Source of the DNA: Polytrichum commune | Taxonomy: Eukaryota; Streptophyta; Polytrichopsida; Polytrichales; Polytrichaceae | Length of the DNA: 64,000 bases | NCBI GenBank assembly: GCA_950295325.1 | Contig: OX485806.1 | Location: 50,337,169 to 50,401,168, forward strand | Direction: 5' to 3' | Part shown: positions 48,182 to 59,734 of the stretch, one piece after another | How the letters are laid out: every line of letters begins with the position of its first letter | Numbering within the stretch: position 1 is the stretch's first letter | Made by a program: the position numbers and the translations under genes | The notes under the pieces: generated by a model | Database searches by the model: none | What the model was told of the DNA's origin: nothing | The model's input: the letters and a program-made list of their open reading frames with translations, nothing else

Positions 48182-48592
48182 CATGGGTAGATCACTCCAT
48201 TGTCAAGTTGAACACCACGTGCGGCCAAAAAAAATCTTCTTTTGGTAAGTTACACCACCAAAATGGGTCAAAATTTTATCAAATGTTTTTCATGAGTAGA
48301 TATACGCAATACCTATGACATAGTTAAAATTGGTAACTAAATTTGATGATTTGTTTTTTTCATAAAACATACCATTTCTAACTAGAATGACACTGAATTG
48401 AACTAAAACAATTACTAAAAATAAATAAAGATGACTAAAAATTTCAAAAAAATATACAAAAGATACTATCAATGGTTATGTATATGTAGAAAAAATATCA
48501 TAAATTTTAAAATTATATATGGCATGTAATATAGGGGTAGCGAACTTTGTCCGCACGTGGTGTCAACTTGACAATGAAGTGACCTCCCCGTG
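48182..48592. mobile_element. hAT-like MITE, 411 bp (copy 2 of family)
   Basis: It is bounded by the exact 8-bp repeat TTATTGCT (48174-48181 and 48593-48600). Termini CATGGGTAGATCACTCCATT and, inverted, CACGGGGAGGTCACTTCATT continue as a ~44-bp inverted repeat to CACCACGTGCGG. The interior is closely similar to 29871-30281. No protein is encoded. The ends and duplication length fit hAT. This is the better preserved copy. Confidence 0.85.
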
Positions 48593-48639
48593 TTATTGCT
48601 ATAATGCCACATGCAAAAATCTAGATCAAACCCCCAACC

Positions 48640-49767
48640 CGTGGACCCTCTCGGAACTAAGAGGGTCCCTACATAGTCCAACCCCTTAACTTGACAAATA
48701 TGAACCCAACAAAAGAATGTTCAACCTGCCAACCCCAACTTGTCCTACCCGACACTATCAACCGAACTAGTCCACACAAGTTTACACTATCTACACATAC
48801 AACATAAACAACCTTCAATTCAAAATCTGGTCCTCAAGCCCTGAAGTGAAGACCCTGTCGGATCTGAGAGGGTCCTTCTCTAGTCCATACGCAACTAGGC
48901 CGAATTAGTCCATGACCCTCTCGGATCCGTGAGGGTCCTATTCCAGCCCATACACAACTAGGCCGAACTAGTACACAAAAGAAATATCTTTTTAAACATA
49001 CATGCCTAACAACATTCACATCAAAATCTGGTCCTTATGTGCCTACCCCATGACCCTCTCGGATCCGAGAGGGTCCTATTCCAAGCCATACACAAATAGG
49101 CCGAACCAGAACAAACAAGAAATATGTAGTTAAACATACATGCCTCACAACATTCCACTCAAAATCTGGCCTTCATGAGCCTACTCCATGACCCCTCGGA
49201 TCCGAGAGGGTCCTATTCCAGCCCATACACAACTAGGCCGAACCAGTACTCAAAAAAATTATATTTTTAAACATACATGCCTCACAACATTCACATCAAG
49301 ATCTGGTCCTTATGTGCCTACCCCATGACCCTCTCGGATCCGAGAGCGTCCTATTCCAGCCCATTTACAACTAGGCCGAACCACAACACACAAGAAATAT
49401 GTAGTTAAACATACATGCCTCACACACATTTCTATCAAAATTTGGCCCTTATGAGCCTAGACCATGACCCTCTCGGATCCGAGAGGGTCCTATTCCAACC
49501 CATACACAACTAGTCCAAACCAAACACACACAAGAAATATATAGTTGAACATACATGCCTCACACACATAACACTCAAAATCTACCCCTTATGAGCCAAC
49601 CCCATGACCCTCTCGGATCCGAGAGGGTCCTATTCCAGCGCATACACAACTAGGCCGAACCTGTACACAAAAGAACTTTGTAGGTAAACATACATGCCTC
49701 ACACACATTTCAATCAAAATCTGACCGTAATGAGCCAACCCAATGACCCTCTCGGATCCGAGAGGGT
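48640..49767 (+). repeat. ~139-bp satellite with a 24-bp palindrome in each monomer
   Basis: The palindrome is GACCCTCTCGGA followed by its exact complement. Perfect or near-perfect copies lie at 48644, 48851, 48914, 49052, 49190, 49327, 49466, 49606 and 49745. From 49052 onward the spacing is 137-140 bp. Each is followed by CCTATTCCAGCCCATACACA, ACTAGGCCGAACCAG, AACATACATGCCTCAC and CTCAAAATCTGG. Copies at 48644, 48851, 49190 and 49327 have single changes or short losses. No coding sequence is present. Confidence 0.9.
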
Positions 49768-50103
49768 CTCGGGGGGGGGCAATGTGTTAAAAAATTAAGG
49801 ATATAGGTGCGAACAACCACTATTTTATAGGGGGGTATTACTTTCAATTCTCTTCTTTTTTTCACATGCTATCATTATGTAAATTTCTACTTTGGGTTAA
49901 TAGAAAAATGGCTTGCATTACTTATAATTCCAAATTACCTATTATTCCATACCCTATAGTACTTTAAAGATGTCCAGTGCCATTTTTGATACCCCATATT
50001 ATTCTTAAGTCCATTTATAATTTTTAGCCCCCATGTTTTTAAAATACCCTATCATTTGTTCGCACGTATATTGCTACTCCAACCAATGACTACCCCCCCC
50101 AAG
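49768..50103. mobile_element. 336-bp element inserted into a satellite palindrome
   Basis: It starts CTCGGGGGGGGGCAAT and ends with the complement of CTTGGGGGGGGTAGTC. Both arms contain GTGCGAACAA about 45 bp in, giving an imperfect terminal inverted repeat. The 8-mer GAGAGGGT, part of the host palindrome, is duplicated at 49760-49767 and 50104-50111. The interior is AT-rich and non-coding. TSD length suggests hAT-like mobilisation. It separates the palindrome-bearing half of the array from the half lacking it. Confidence 0.75.
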
Positions 50104-51365
50104 GAGAGGGTGCTATTCTAGCCCATACACAACTAGGCCGAACTAGTCTACACAAGTCAACCCTATCTACACATACATGCCTTACAACATTTACCTCAAA
50201 ATCTGGTCCTTACGGCCGCCTCCCAACAACTAAGCCGAACCAGTCCACACAAGAAATATCTACCTACACATACATACCTCATAACATTCCACTCAAAATC
50301 TGGTCCTCATGGCCGATTTTCAACTATAAGCCGAGATAGCGTACACAAGTCAACCCTATCTACACATACATGCCTCACAACATTCACCTCAAAATCTGGT
50401 CCTTATGGCCACCTCCCAACAACTAAGCCGAACCAGTCCACACAAGAAATATCTACCTACACATACATACCTCACAACATTCCACTCAAAATCTGGTCCT
50501 CATGGCCGACACTCAAGTATAAGCCGAAATAGCTTACACAAGTCAACCCTATCTACACATACATGCCTCACAACATTCACCTCAAAATCTTGTCTCTTGG
50601 CCGACTCGAAACAACTAAGCCGAGCTAGTCCACACAAGTGATATGTACCTACACATACATGCCACTCCAAATCTGGTCCTATTCTAGCCAATACGCAACT
50701 ATGCCGAACTATTCTACACAAGGCAACCCTATCTACACTTACATGCCTCCCAACACTTATCTAAAAATCTGGTCCCTTGGCCGACTCGTAACAACTAAGC
50801 CAAACTAGTCCACACAAGTGATATCTTCCTACACATACATGCCTCACAACATTGAGCTCAAAATCTGGTCAACTTTTGAGCTCACCCGAAACTATTCACC
50901 GAAATAGTCCAAGAGGGCCAAATTCCAGGCTATACCCAACAATTCGAACATACCAGAAAATTCACGTGACACAAGTTGAACCTATGAGCACACACAATCT
51001 TCACAACCCGAACTCAAAATCTGGTCCTTATGGCCTACCAACATACAATCAACGGAAGTAGTCCACAAAATTCTAGTCTATGTACCCATACAAGTTTTAC
51101 AACCTCATTTCAAAAACTAGTCCTTATGGCCTACCCGACATTATCAACCGAACTAGTGCACACAAGTTTACCCTATCTACTCATACAACATCCACTACCT
51201 TGAATTCAAAATCTGGTCCTTATGTCCTTTCCGGCACTATCAACCGAACTAGTGCACACAAGTTTACCCTATTTACTCATACAACATACACTACCTTGAA
51301 TTCACAATCTAATCCTCAAGCCCTCAATGAAAGACCCTCTCGGATCCGAGAGGGTTATTCTCTAG
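50104..51365 (+). repeat. right half of the satellite, mostly lacking the palindrome
   Basis: Monomers keep ACTAAGCCGAACCAGTCCAC, TACACATACATGCCTCACAA and CTCAAAATCTGGTCC but replace the palindrome with other text. Several show a two-monomer alternation ('cttatggccgcctcccaacaac' versus 'ctcatggccgattttcaactat'). The array ends with one palindrome-bearing monomer at 51333-51356. Open frames (50405-50641, 51080-51526) are read-through of the repeat. Confidence 0.8.
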
Positions 51366-52925
51366 TCCATAACCAACTAAGGTTTTTTGCTATAATGCAG
51401 GCAGGTGGGTGTCAAACCCACCCAGGCGCATGTCTCCCACTCAAGGTTCCTTCTTATTTCCTTAGCCCTTTCCATATATTGTTTGTCCTATTCTTTGCAA
51501 GTTCTCTCCCATATTTAGAGGATTGAATTTCCTATGTCATATTCCCATAAACCTAAATCTTGAAGTACCCCTTGTGCATATAAGCTTTACGACAAACTTA
51601 TGGTATTCATCGAATTCTCCCTTCTCTCCTCGCAGGACCCGCCCTTGACCGTCCTCCACTCGGTTTCCTAAGCTCCTCACTGCTCGCCTAGCTGCTCGTG
51701 CCACTCTTTCCAATTTTGACAGATTTGGGGGTTCCTTTGAAGAACACTTGCTCTGCCCGATGCCTTGCAGTTTGCTTGCAGTTGGTCCCTTGCTTCTTTT
51801 GTAGACATTTGTAAGGTTGTTTTTAACACCAAGCTTTCCAGCAACAAAGTGGTTGCCATGCTAACATGTTGAACCACTTAAAAATATTTATTTAGCAATC
51901 CAAATACCACATCTAATTCCCTAAGGGCTTGTTATGGTAGGGTTTCATTTGGTGGTTTTACATGGAATGTTTCCTTGTTTCTATCGGGTGACTCAAAAAA
52001 AACGTTTTTGGTTGCGGAGGGAGGTGTTTTTTGTAACGAAAGAGCAATGTCTTTCATGTTCCTTGGAAATTTGGCACTTGGCTTGGGTGGAGGAATTGCC
52101 CTTGTCATTCTTGTTTTTCTGCTCATCCATGTTCTTGCATTCTTTTGTTTGCTTCATTTGATTGCGTTACAAGTTGTCTTTTTGCATCTTCCAAATCTTC
52201 CCCTCTGATTATTTTAGTTTTTTTGTCGGTGCCCTCCCCAATCCACCATCATCAATGTAGGTATTGAATTCTTGCTAGGTCCTAAGGTTGGCATGGCATG
52301 CTAAGGAATGGTAATTAGAATCCATTTTTGCAACAATCCATCAATGAGTTGAGCCACTACAAAAATGCCCTTCAGTGTAGAATACCCTTCCTTGGATTTT
52401 ATTGGCAAATAAGCTCGCTCCAACTCCTTCACTAAGTTCTTGAGCAGAACTATCGCTCAATTAAATGCTATGCCCATATTTTTAATTAAGGTCATGCGTT
52501 TCATGAAAATACATGTAGTTCACTCGTTTTCAAAAACCACAGCTTATGATAGAGTTTATCATGGGATGCTTGCAAGGTATATTAAAGTTAATTTTTGGAG
52601 TTCGGGGGGGGGGGGTGGAGGGGTTCATGCTTATTTTCCCCACAAAACAAAACCTCTTAGACAAGGAAGATCAGCTCCAAATTTCAGTGGTGGGTTGAAT
52701 GGCAACCATATTAAGAGAGAAAACGAGGATATGAAACTACAGTTATATTCACCAATGCCTATGGTTCCTTTGCGCCCCTCCACCTTTGTCATGTTCTACT
52801 CCGAATTTAAGTAGGTACCCAACCCATTGGATGCATATACATCCACAAATATTGGAAGGTTAAGGCTACGTGGCCTAATCATGTAAAGTTATCTCCCGCT
52901 TAAGTACGCACCCGTTTATGTATGC
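51366..52925. other. intergenic DNA, no gene recognised
   Basis: Short frames only (51934-52161, 51975-52208 hydrophobic, 52440-52814). A G-run of 10 lies near 52606. Nothing with domain character was seen. Confidence 0.4.
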
Positions 52926-53389
52926 ATCTTGTGGGAGCACGCGAACACCAAAATATCCGGATTGGCGTTTTTAAGTGCCTTATCCGGTTTTGTCCGGATG
53001 ACCCTAGTATCGTCCAGGGATTCTGTGAAGTGTAGGAGGTCTAGAACTCTCCGTACCTGCTTATCTTCTATTCCTCAACCAAATTGTCGGAAACCCCGGT
53101 TTCCGAACTTTTGGTCTTTTGGGCATTCTTTGTCTTCTTCCGGAGTGTGCCTTTCCGGATTGTATCTCTAGGTCCTAATTATAATGCTTACTCACCCCTC
53201 TACGTCTACCCTCCAGAATAGGTGGTTTCTTCCGGTGAAGGCGTCCTTTATAAGATTAGAATCCGGAAATTCCCTCACAACCAATCCGGATTGATCAAAT
53301 CCGTCTTGGTAGGTCACACAGAGAGATCCGGATTATTTCTTAGGACCACAATGACCAGAGGAGTCCGGATTTCAACCGGAGATCTGGCT

Positions 53390-53880
53390 CAACGGGATAA
53401 GTGGGTGACCCGTACCACTTTCCGGATTGTCCCGTCCAGCGGCGATGAGACCTCTTCAGAAGATCAGATTGGCGCAAATCCGGATCCCTTCCGGACCTTT
53501 GCCCAATCTTCCCCACGGCTATCTCACCTGGACCTTACCCAGACCTCCGGAACAATGAGGTTCTTTTCCCACTACACTCCGGAGATGGCCTCCAACCCGG
53601 AACCCTAACTGTTCCGGTCCTTCCCTTCTTCTTCCGACGGATCGATCCGGCTACCTCTACCTTGGATTCTACTCAATCTGAGATAACTGGGCAATCCGTA
53701 CCACTTTCCGGATTGATCCGTCTAAGGGCGGTGGGACCTCTTCAGAAGATCAGATTGGTGTAAGTCCGGATCCCTTCTGGCTCTCACCCAATCCTCCCAG
53801 CGGCTATCCCACCTAGACGTTACTCAATCATCCGGATCAGTGAGGTTTCCCTCCCATTACACCCAAAGAGGATTTGCAAG
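53390..53880 (+). repeat. ~300-bp imperfect tandem duplication in TCCGGA-rich DNA
   Basis: The segment CCGTACCACTTTCCGGATTG ... CCTCTTCAGAAGATCAGATT ... GCGGCTATC(C/T)CACCT at 53410-53540 recurs at 53698-53812 with about 15-20% differences. It is followed in both by TC(A/C)GGA(A/T)C(A) and a G(A)GGTT(C/T) CCCA(C/T)TACAC segment. It lies downstream (minus strand) of the 54431-58566 gene and may be part of that element's 3' non-coding region. Confidence 0.7.
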
Positions 53881-54430
53881 GCAATGGCCAGATCGGATCC
53901 GGGTCTCCTCTCCCATGTCCTATCCGGAACTCCTATCCCTTATGCTTTCTCTCCTCCGCTAATGATCTTCGGATCATTCGTACACAAAACCAATCAAGGA
54001 AAGTCAAGGAGTGAGAAATCAAGGAATTTATTAGAGTAGGAGCAATCAAAATACAACAATGAAGGAGGAACCCCTCCCCAACTCCTTATTCAGCCTTAAG
54101 TAGAGGCCCAAAATCCCTAATCAGAGGTCGGCGGCCCAGGCAGCCGCCCCCTAAGGAAAACCCTAACTGCACCCGTTCTCCCGGATTTCCCGGATCAAGA
54201 TCCGGGTTTTCCGCTGACAACTCCCAAGGGAGAATTTTATTCCTCATCTTCAAAAACTCCTAAGTCCTATCTTCCTACCTCTATTCTGCCTAACTGATCT
54301 AACTATCATCCTAACCTAAGAAGAGCAATGCTTCTTCTGAGCCGCTCCCTACTTCGACTAGCTGCCTAGCCCACTGACGGCGGATAGCCGCCTCCCGGCG
54401 ACGCCTTCTGCAACCGCGTGAGCATTCTCC

Positions 54431-57400
54431 TTATGTTCGGAAAGGGGCAATCTCATCCTCCGAGTCCGCTGTTCTCTCGGTCCGCTGTGTTCCGGAAACT
54501 GTACTCCCCTTCCGGATGCTCCGGACCGGAGAAGGATCGCTTCCGGTGCGCTGTTCCGGATTCTGCCCGCCCGAGATCGAGGCAGTCCGCGGATCCCTGT
54601 TGGAGGCTGCCCTTGAGGGTGGCGGAGGGAATGGGCTAACCATTTGGCAGTCCGGCGGAGACGACGGCGAGGCTTGGGCCATAGGGGCCTTACCCCTACT
54701 CGGAGTTGCCTCTCGATCCGAAGTCTGGTGCCTTATCGGCGTCCTAGCCCTGTCCGGAGTCCGGGACCGATCCGAGGTCCGCGGAATAGGGGACTGGCCT
54801 CGTCCGGATCTAATAGACCCGGTACTCTTCCTCCTCACCTGGGGAGAACGGATCCTTTCCGGAGCTCTCCCGGAACTAGCAGGCTGCGAGCCGCCTCCCT
54901 GCTGGCTGGGTCCTGCAGACGTTGGCGGGTTCTGAACCAGGGCGACTTCACCAACTACCTCGTAGAGGGTTCCGGTTGGTGACCCAGGCGGACCCGGATA
55001 GAGTACCCACCGGGGTGTTTTGCTTGGCGGAACCACCTTCTGGATTTCCGCCAGGAGATCCTTCATCGTCCGTGAGTTTTTCACGAGGATGGGGAGGGTC
55101 TGCTTGGCGGAAGCGGGTTCTCCGGACTCCATCATCCGGTCGTAGAGATGCGCCTTGTTGACGATCTTTGTCGGATGCCCCACCAGCTCCCGGATCCGGC
55201 TAAAGACCACTGCCTGCTCGGCGTGGTATTTCCGGATTTCTTCGCTATTCTGACTCAGCTCCTGAGTCATGGCTGCAACCTGCACGGTCAAGTGAGCATT
55301 CTCCGTCTTGGCCTGCTCGAATTCCTTCCTGTCCGCCCTCTTGGCCAACTCTCGGAGGATATTTCCGGGTCCGCAGTCGTCCAGGGCCTGGTTCGCTCCT
55401 CGGACGATGTGTTCCAGCCGGTAGTACTGGTTCTGCAGGTCCTCCATCCCCTCCTGGACCCGCTTGAAGGGATTTTCCGGAAAGTCCCAAGCGGATAGAT
55501 CCACATTCCGCCACGTGGTCTCCCAGCTGGGGCCGGCTTCCGGATGATAATGAGGGAGAGGGGAGATTGGCCTCTGGAGGGGTGGCGGCGGACTTTCGGG
55601 TGAAGAGGGAGGTGCTTCCGGAATGATGGGGTCGCTGGAAGTCTCCGTCTCGAGGTCTCCTGCTTCCGGATGGAGCTTGTAGGTGACTTCGTCCGCCGCT
55701 ATCGTTAGCAGGTCCTCCTCCTCAGCCGTAAAACAGTCAAAGTGTTGATAGAGGTGCAGAATGAAGGGTGAGAGGAAGGAGGGTTTCCGGCCTATATGGG
55801 GGAGGCCCCGCCCTACTATTTCCTGAATTATCAGACCCCAATTCACTGGCCGGACTCCGGACATAGCACCAAACAGGGTGTTAGCCATGGTAAGGCTAAT
55901 CCGCTTCGGCTTGTCCGGGTTAAGGATGGGCAGGAGGATGTGGAGGGCCACCTTCAACCTTCCAGCCTCAGACGGTGTAACCCGCTGCTGAACCGGTTTA
56001 CATGGAAGTTACTCCCACCAAAATTAGATCTTCTCTCTAAGTCTCGTGAAGGTGTTTGCATTCTTCTGTGTCTCAATCCCGTAACATATAGTTCCAATGT
56101 ACTTATAAATTCTCTAAGAGTAGTTGATCTAAGTTCACAAGTTTATGTTCCCCGAAAGCGTCCTTAACCAGAAACACGTAAATGCATTCTCAATATCTCT
56201 TAATAAATTTCTAATGAATTCTTAATGTGTAAGTGCCTTTAGAACTCAAGATAATGTTTCCTCAAAAGTGTAATGTCACGGTTAAGTGTTACGAGGGAAA
56301 ACGCTCCTATACAATATCTTTCATGGTTGAAAACATTCACAATCCTATTTATCCATTCAAGTTCTTATAACATATCTCTCGTTCCTTTCAAGTCTTCAAG
56401 CATCTTGCCCAACTTCTCTATAAGGCAAGCATACTCCCTCGCTAAGTCAAAACAACCTAATTCATAGAATGTTCCTCATTTACTCTCTTAGAATATTTTA
56501 TCATTCCCGTAAGTCTAATAACTTCTAGGATCACTCCCCATTATTTCATGGTTCGAATGTCCATTCAATTATCTCAAATCCGAGTCACGCTATCCAATTT
56601 ACGCAAGCATATACCCTTGCGAAATTAGATCTCTCGGGTGCCTATTTGGTTAGGTTTACGGCCTTGAATTAAATCCTTAGTTCATCCACCTCAAATTCCC
56701 TTTCTCATGTTCAAAATCTAACCTCAAGGAAGAATAATATCTCTCAAATTCCTTAGGGCATCTCACAAAGATATGGCTTAAGTAATCCCTTCATGTATCC
56801 CTCAATTCCTTACTCATTGCCCCTTAAGTTATTTTTAGATTTGATATGCGGTAAAAGTTTGATATGAGGTCTTGATATAAAGGTATGATGTGGCGGTACA
56901 TTGATTTGCCTAATTGACGAATCCTCTACCGCTTATGATTACGTTTTTACGTCATGCGGTGATATGATTCTAATAACTCAAGTTCAAATGATGGTTAAGT
57001 ATGTAGACAATGTGAGATCCTTTTTAAGCTTAAGTGTAATTACATTCATCAATCAATTCCAATCATGTTACATATAAGTTACTTCTCTTAATCGTTTCCT
57101 TCGGTGAATTTGTGTCCACTTTCCTAAGGTCCTTGAAGTTCCCGCAACTCCAAAATCATGTGGCCTCCTCGGTAATTTTAGTTTATTTTCTAAGTCTTTA
57201 ATCGTCCCGCGTCGGCACGGAAATCCCAACCTCGCCCGCTTGAGTAATAATACTTGGCGAGTTCGATTCGTTGCCGCGGTTGATTGTATTGTTTCCACGA
57301 GCGTTCTTAAGTCCGAATGCCCTTCGGTGCCTCCCGTCTCGGATTAATTCTCTAATTCCTAAGCTAATTAATCACCATAGGTGCCTCACGTCTCAACAAA

Positions 57401-58566
57401 GTCCGAGTTCGGACACTCATGCCTCACGTCTCAACAATAGTCCGAGTTCGGACGCTCAAGCCTCACGTCTCAACAAAGTCCGAGGTCCGGACACTCATGT
57501 ATAATATTCGGGATGAAATGAAGTGTATTAGGGTCCTCTAGTGGCCTCCTTATATAGTCTCACAAATCTATATTTTCCTAGGATTTTTGTAAATGTTAGC
57601 TCGGCTAAATATAGCACTGTATCTAATGATAGCAAAGTTTAAATGTCTTAACTCATAGAATTTAAATCTAAAAAGTTCAATATGTAACCCCTACCTACAT
57701 ATCTCTTCCTATCTCCTCAACTACTTAATCGACATGTGCTCCTAAAACGGAGCACTCGTGCCTAGTTGGAACCGGCCCTACTTCCGTTCCCTGTTGGAAC
57801 CGGCCCTACTTCTGTTCGGCCGTTCCAGTCCCCAGTAGCTGCTCCCGTCCTCCGGTAGCTGTTCACGTTCCCAGGGTCTCCTCGCGCTCTCGGCCTCCAC
57901 GTAGATTGTTCCCTCGTTCCCCGGGGTCGCCTAGTGTCACCAGCGCTCTCTCGGCCTTCCACGTAGTCCGGGCCTTCACCTTACCAGTCGGCTACCCTTG
58001 TCCTTGTGACCGCTCACGCTCCTTCGCTGGTCTCCCAGCTTCCGCCCTAGCTCCTCACTCCAGCACCGGTCCCTCAGCTTCCGCAACAGGTTTTGCAATT
58101 CCCTTGTCTTTCTTCCGATTCTTGCTGGTGAAGGGAGGGTGCCTCTACAGAGGAACTCTAACACCCTCGGCTTTCTCAAGTTCCGGCAGTTCCCGGGGTG
58201 GAAGCCGTCCTTCAGATCCGCGTCCCCTCTAAATTTTACGGCGAACAGGCCATCACGGCGTGCGGCCCATCCCTCTGCAATTCCCTTCGGGAACCCGTAG
58301 ACCCTGTTCCAAACATCCGGAGTCCAATTATCCGGATCCCTCCTCTTGGTCCCTAGCCACTGATTACCTCTCTCAAACTTAAACTCCCGGAGGGTATCTT
58401 CCGCCCGGAGGTTCCAGGGTTTGGCGAGCAACCCCGCACAGCCCATAACTCGGAGATCCTCCGCTAGCTCCTGCAACTCCCTGTCCTCCTTTGGAATTGC
58501 AGGAACTAGGGCTTTGAGCGGAATAGGGATGGGTTCCCTCTGATCCTCTTCCCGTGTTTCCGGCAT
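54431..58566 (-). CDS. unidentified two-exon retroelement-type gene with coiled coil and SR-like tail
   Basis: Exon 1 starts with ATG at 58566 (MPETREEDQREPIPIPLK) and holds DNWTPDVWNRVYGFPKGIAE and GWAARRDGLFAVKFRGD. It probably leaves at AAGCCGAGG|GTGTTA near 58169. Exon 2 resumes after TTCAG or TTCAGCAG near 55990, with RVTPSEAGRLKVALHILLPI, then SGVRPVNWG, GLPHIGRKPSFLSPFILHLY, a Pro-rich stretch, a long heptad-like segment (about 55480-55150) and a Ser/Arg/Pro-rich end, stopping at 54431. The join RKPR/RVTPSEAG is in frame but predicted. The overall plan (globular N-part, coiled coil, disordered basic tail, no RT) is reminiscent of plant retrotransposon gag-like or 'plant transposon protein' genes, but no family is confirmed. 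No stop breaks either exon. The 2.2-kb intron holds its own tandem repeat, so it may itself be an insertion. Confidence 0.55.
55995..58165 (-). other. 2.2-kb putative intron of the gene above
   Basis: The interior is AT-rich from 56000 to 57250 and lacks the TCCGGA words of the exons, a compositional break. From 57380 to 57500 it carries a 38-39 bp tandem repeat. No gene or TE protein is seen. It may be a true intron or an inserted element. Confidence 0.4.
57382..57498 (+). repeat. three 38-39 bp tandem units
   Basis: GCCTCACGTCTCAACAA(A/TA)GT followed by CCGAGTTCGGACACTCAT is repeated three times. Each unit contains the palindrome GTCCGAGTTCGGAC or a variant. It sits inside the putative intron. 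A second small duplication (TTGGAACCGGCCCTACTTC) lies at 57767 and 57794. Confidence 0.85.
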
Positions 58567-58599
58567 CTTCCTCTCTTCTCTTAACTTCCGTCTCAATTA

Positions 58600-59734
58600 C
58601 GAAAACTCTCTCTCCTCCGGGTACCCTCTCTTCTGCTCAACTGCTACGAAGTCCCGGCAAGCCAACTGCCGGTGACTGGAAATTACGGAATCCCAGCAAT
58701 CCAACTGCTGGCGGCTCGAAAAAAAACACAGCCTCACCACTCGTTCCCTCAATAATTTTTCTCCTTGCAAAAAGTGGGGAGGAGAAGGAAGGGACCCTTA
58801 AATATCCTCCCCCCTCTTCCTTCCCCTGTTGCCGTTAGGGTTTAACGGAAAACGGTTACCAACCGTTTTCGGACGGTTTTCCCCCAACCGACATAAATCC
58901 GTTGTAACCGCCACTTCCGGACCGTTGGCTAATCTTGGCGCAACCGTTAGTTGGTCCAGACCAGCGGTTTGGACCATGATTAAACGGTCCCTTAATTCAA
59001 TTTGACGGACCGATACTAATACTCCTTTTTATCGCGCAAGGCGGGTTTAGAATGCCCTATTTCCTAATACAATTAATTTATCCTAAGAGACCCTGTTATC
59101 TTCATACAAGCAGGGTAAAATACGGAAAATGAATCTGTATTTCCGTATTTCCGTCGAATTTGGACTCCCACACATCCCAATTAAATGCGCAATTTTTTTG
59201 ACAAAAATTAGGGTTCATACTTTATCGTTTGAACATGTCATGCATAATCATTTGCCGCGTATGCATGAATTTTTCATGCTTGACATTGAAAGTCAGTTGT
59301 AAATGTTTTGTTGAATAATACAAATTTTTCATAATACAAATTTGGCGGCCTGATCTCGTTTGGATGCCCTCCGTGCGGTCTCCTCTCCCCTCTAAGGTTT
59401 TCTCTAGCATGTTGGTACGGATTGGCCACGGGATGTGGCAGCCTAATCATTTTATCGGGTGTCTACATTCGTATGAAGGGTGGTTTCCCCCGCAATTGCT
59501 ACATTCAAAAAACTGCCCTTGGACCAACACTAACCTGGGACATGCCATCTTTCACAGAATTGGTGAAACTCTCGCCGCGCTCCGCCTTGCCTACCAAACC
59601 CTTGTTGCCCCCCCCCCTATTCTAACTTATCATACCTTAACATCTCTTAATCACCTACCTAAGTTACTCGCTTAAGTAAGTTGTCTAAGTAATTGGTAGT
59701 AACTTCTGAAGAATCCCAGTAAATCTAAGTTTTT
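58600..59734. other. DNA upstream of the retroelement-type gene
   Basis: At 58640-58720 the text repeats CCGGCAAGCCAACTGCCGG / CCAGCAATCCAACTGCTGG, a short diverged direct repeat with internal symmetry. At 58840-58990 AACCGTT/AACGGTT words recur on both strands. From 59000 on the DNA is AT-rich without genes. Confidence 0.45.

Noticed and set aside
48640-51365. CRISPR-like look of regularly spaced palindromic repeats
   Set aside because: The DNA is plant nuclear, and the 'spacers' are themselves repeats of one another, so this is a satellite.
50405-51526. + strand frames of 69-148 codons
   Set aside because: They run through the satellite monomers, and their peptides repeat with the DNA period.
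54516-55498. Several + strand frames of 79-139 codons
   Set aside because: They are shadows of the minus-strand exon, whose composition keeps the opposite frames open.
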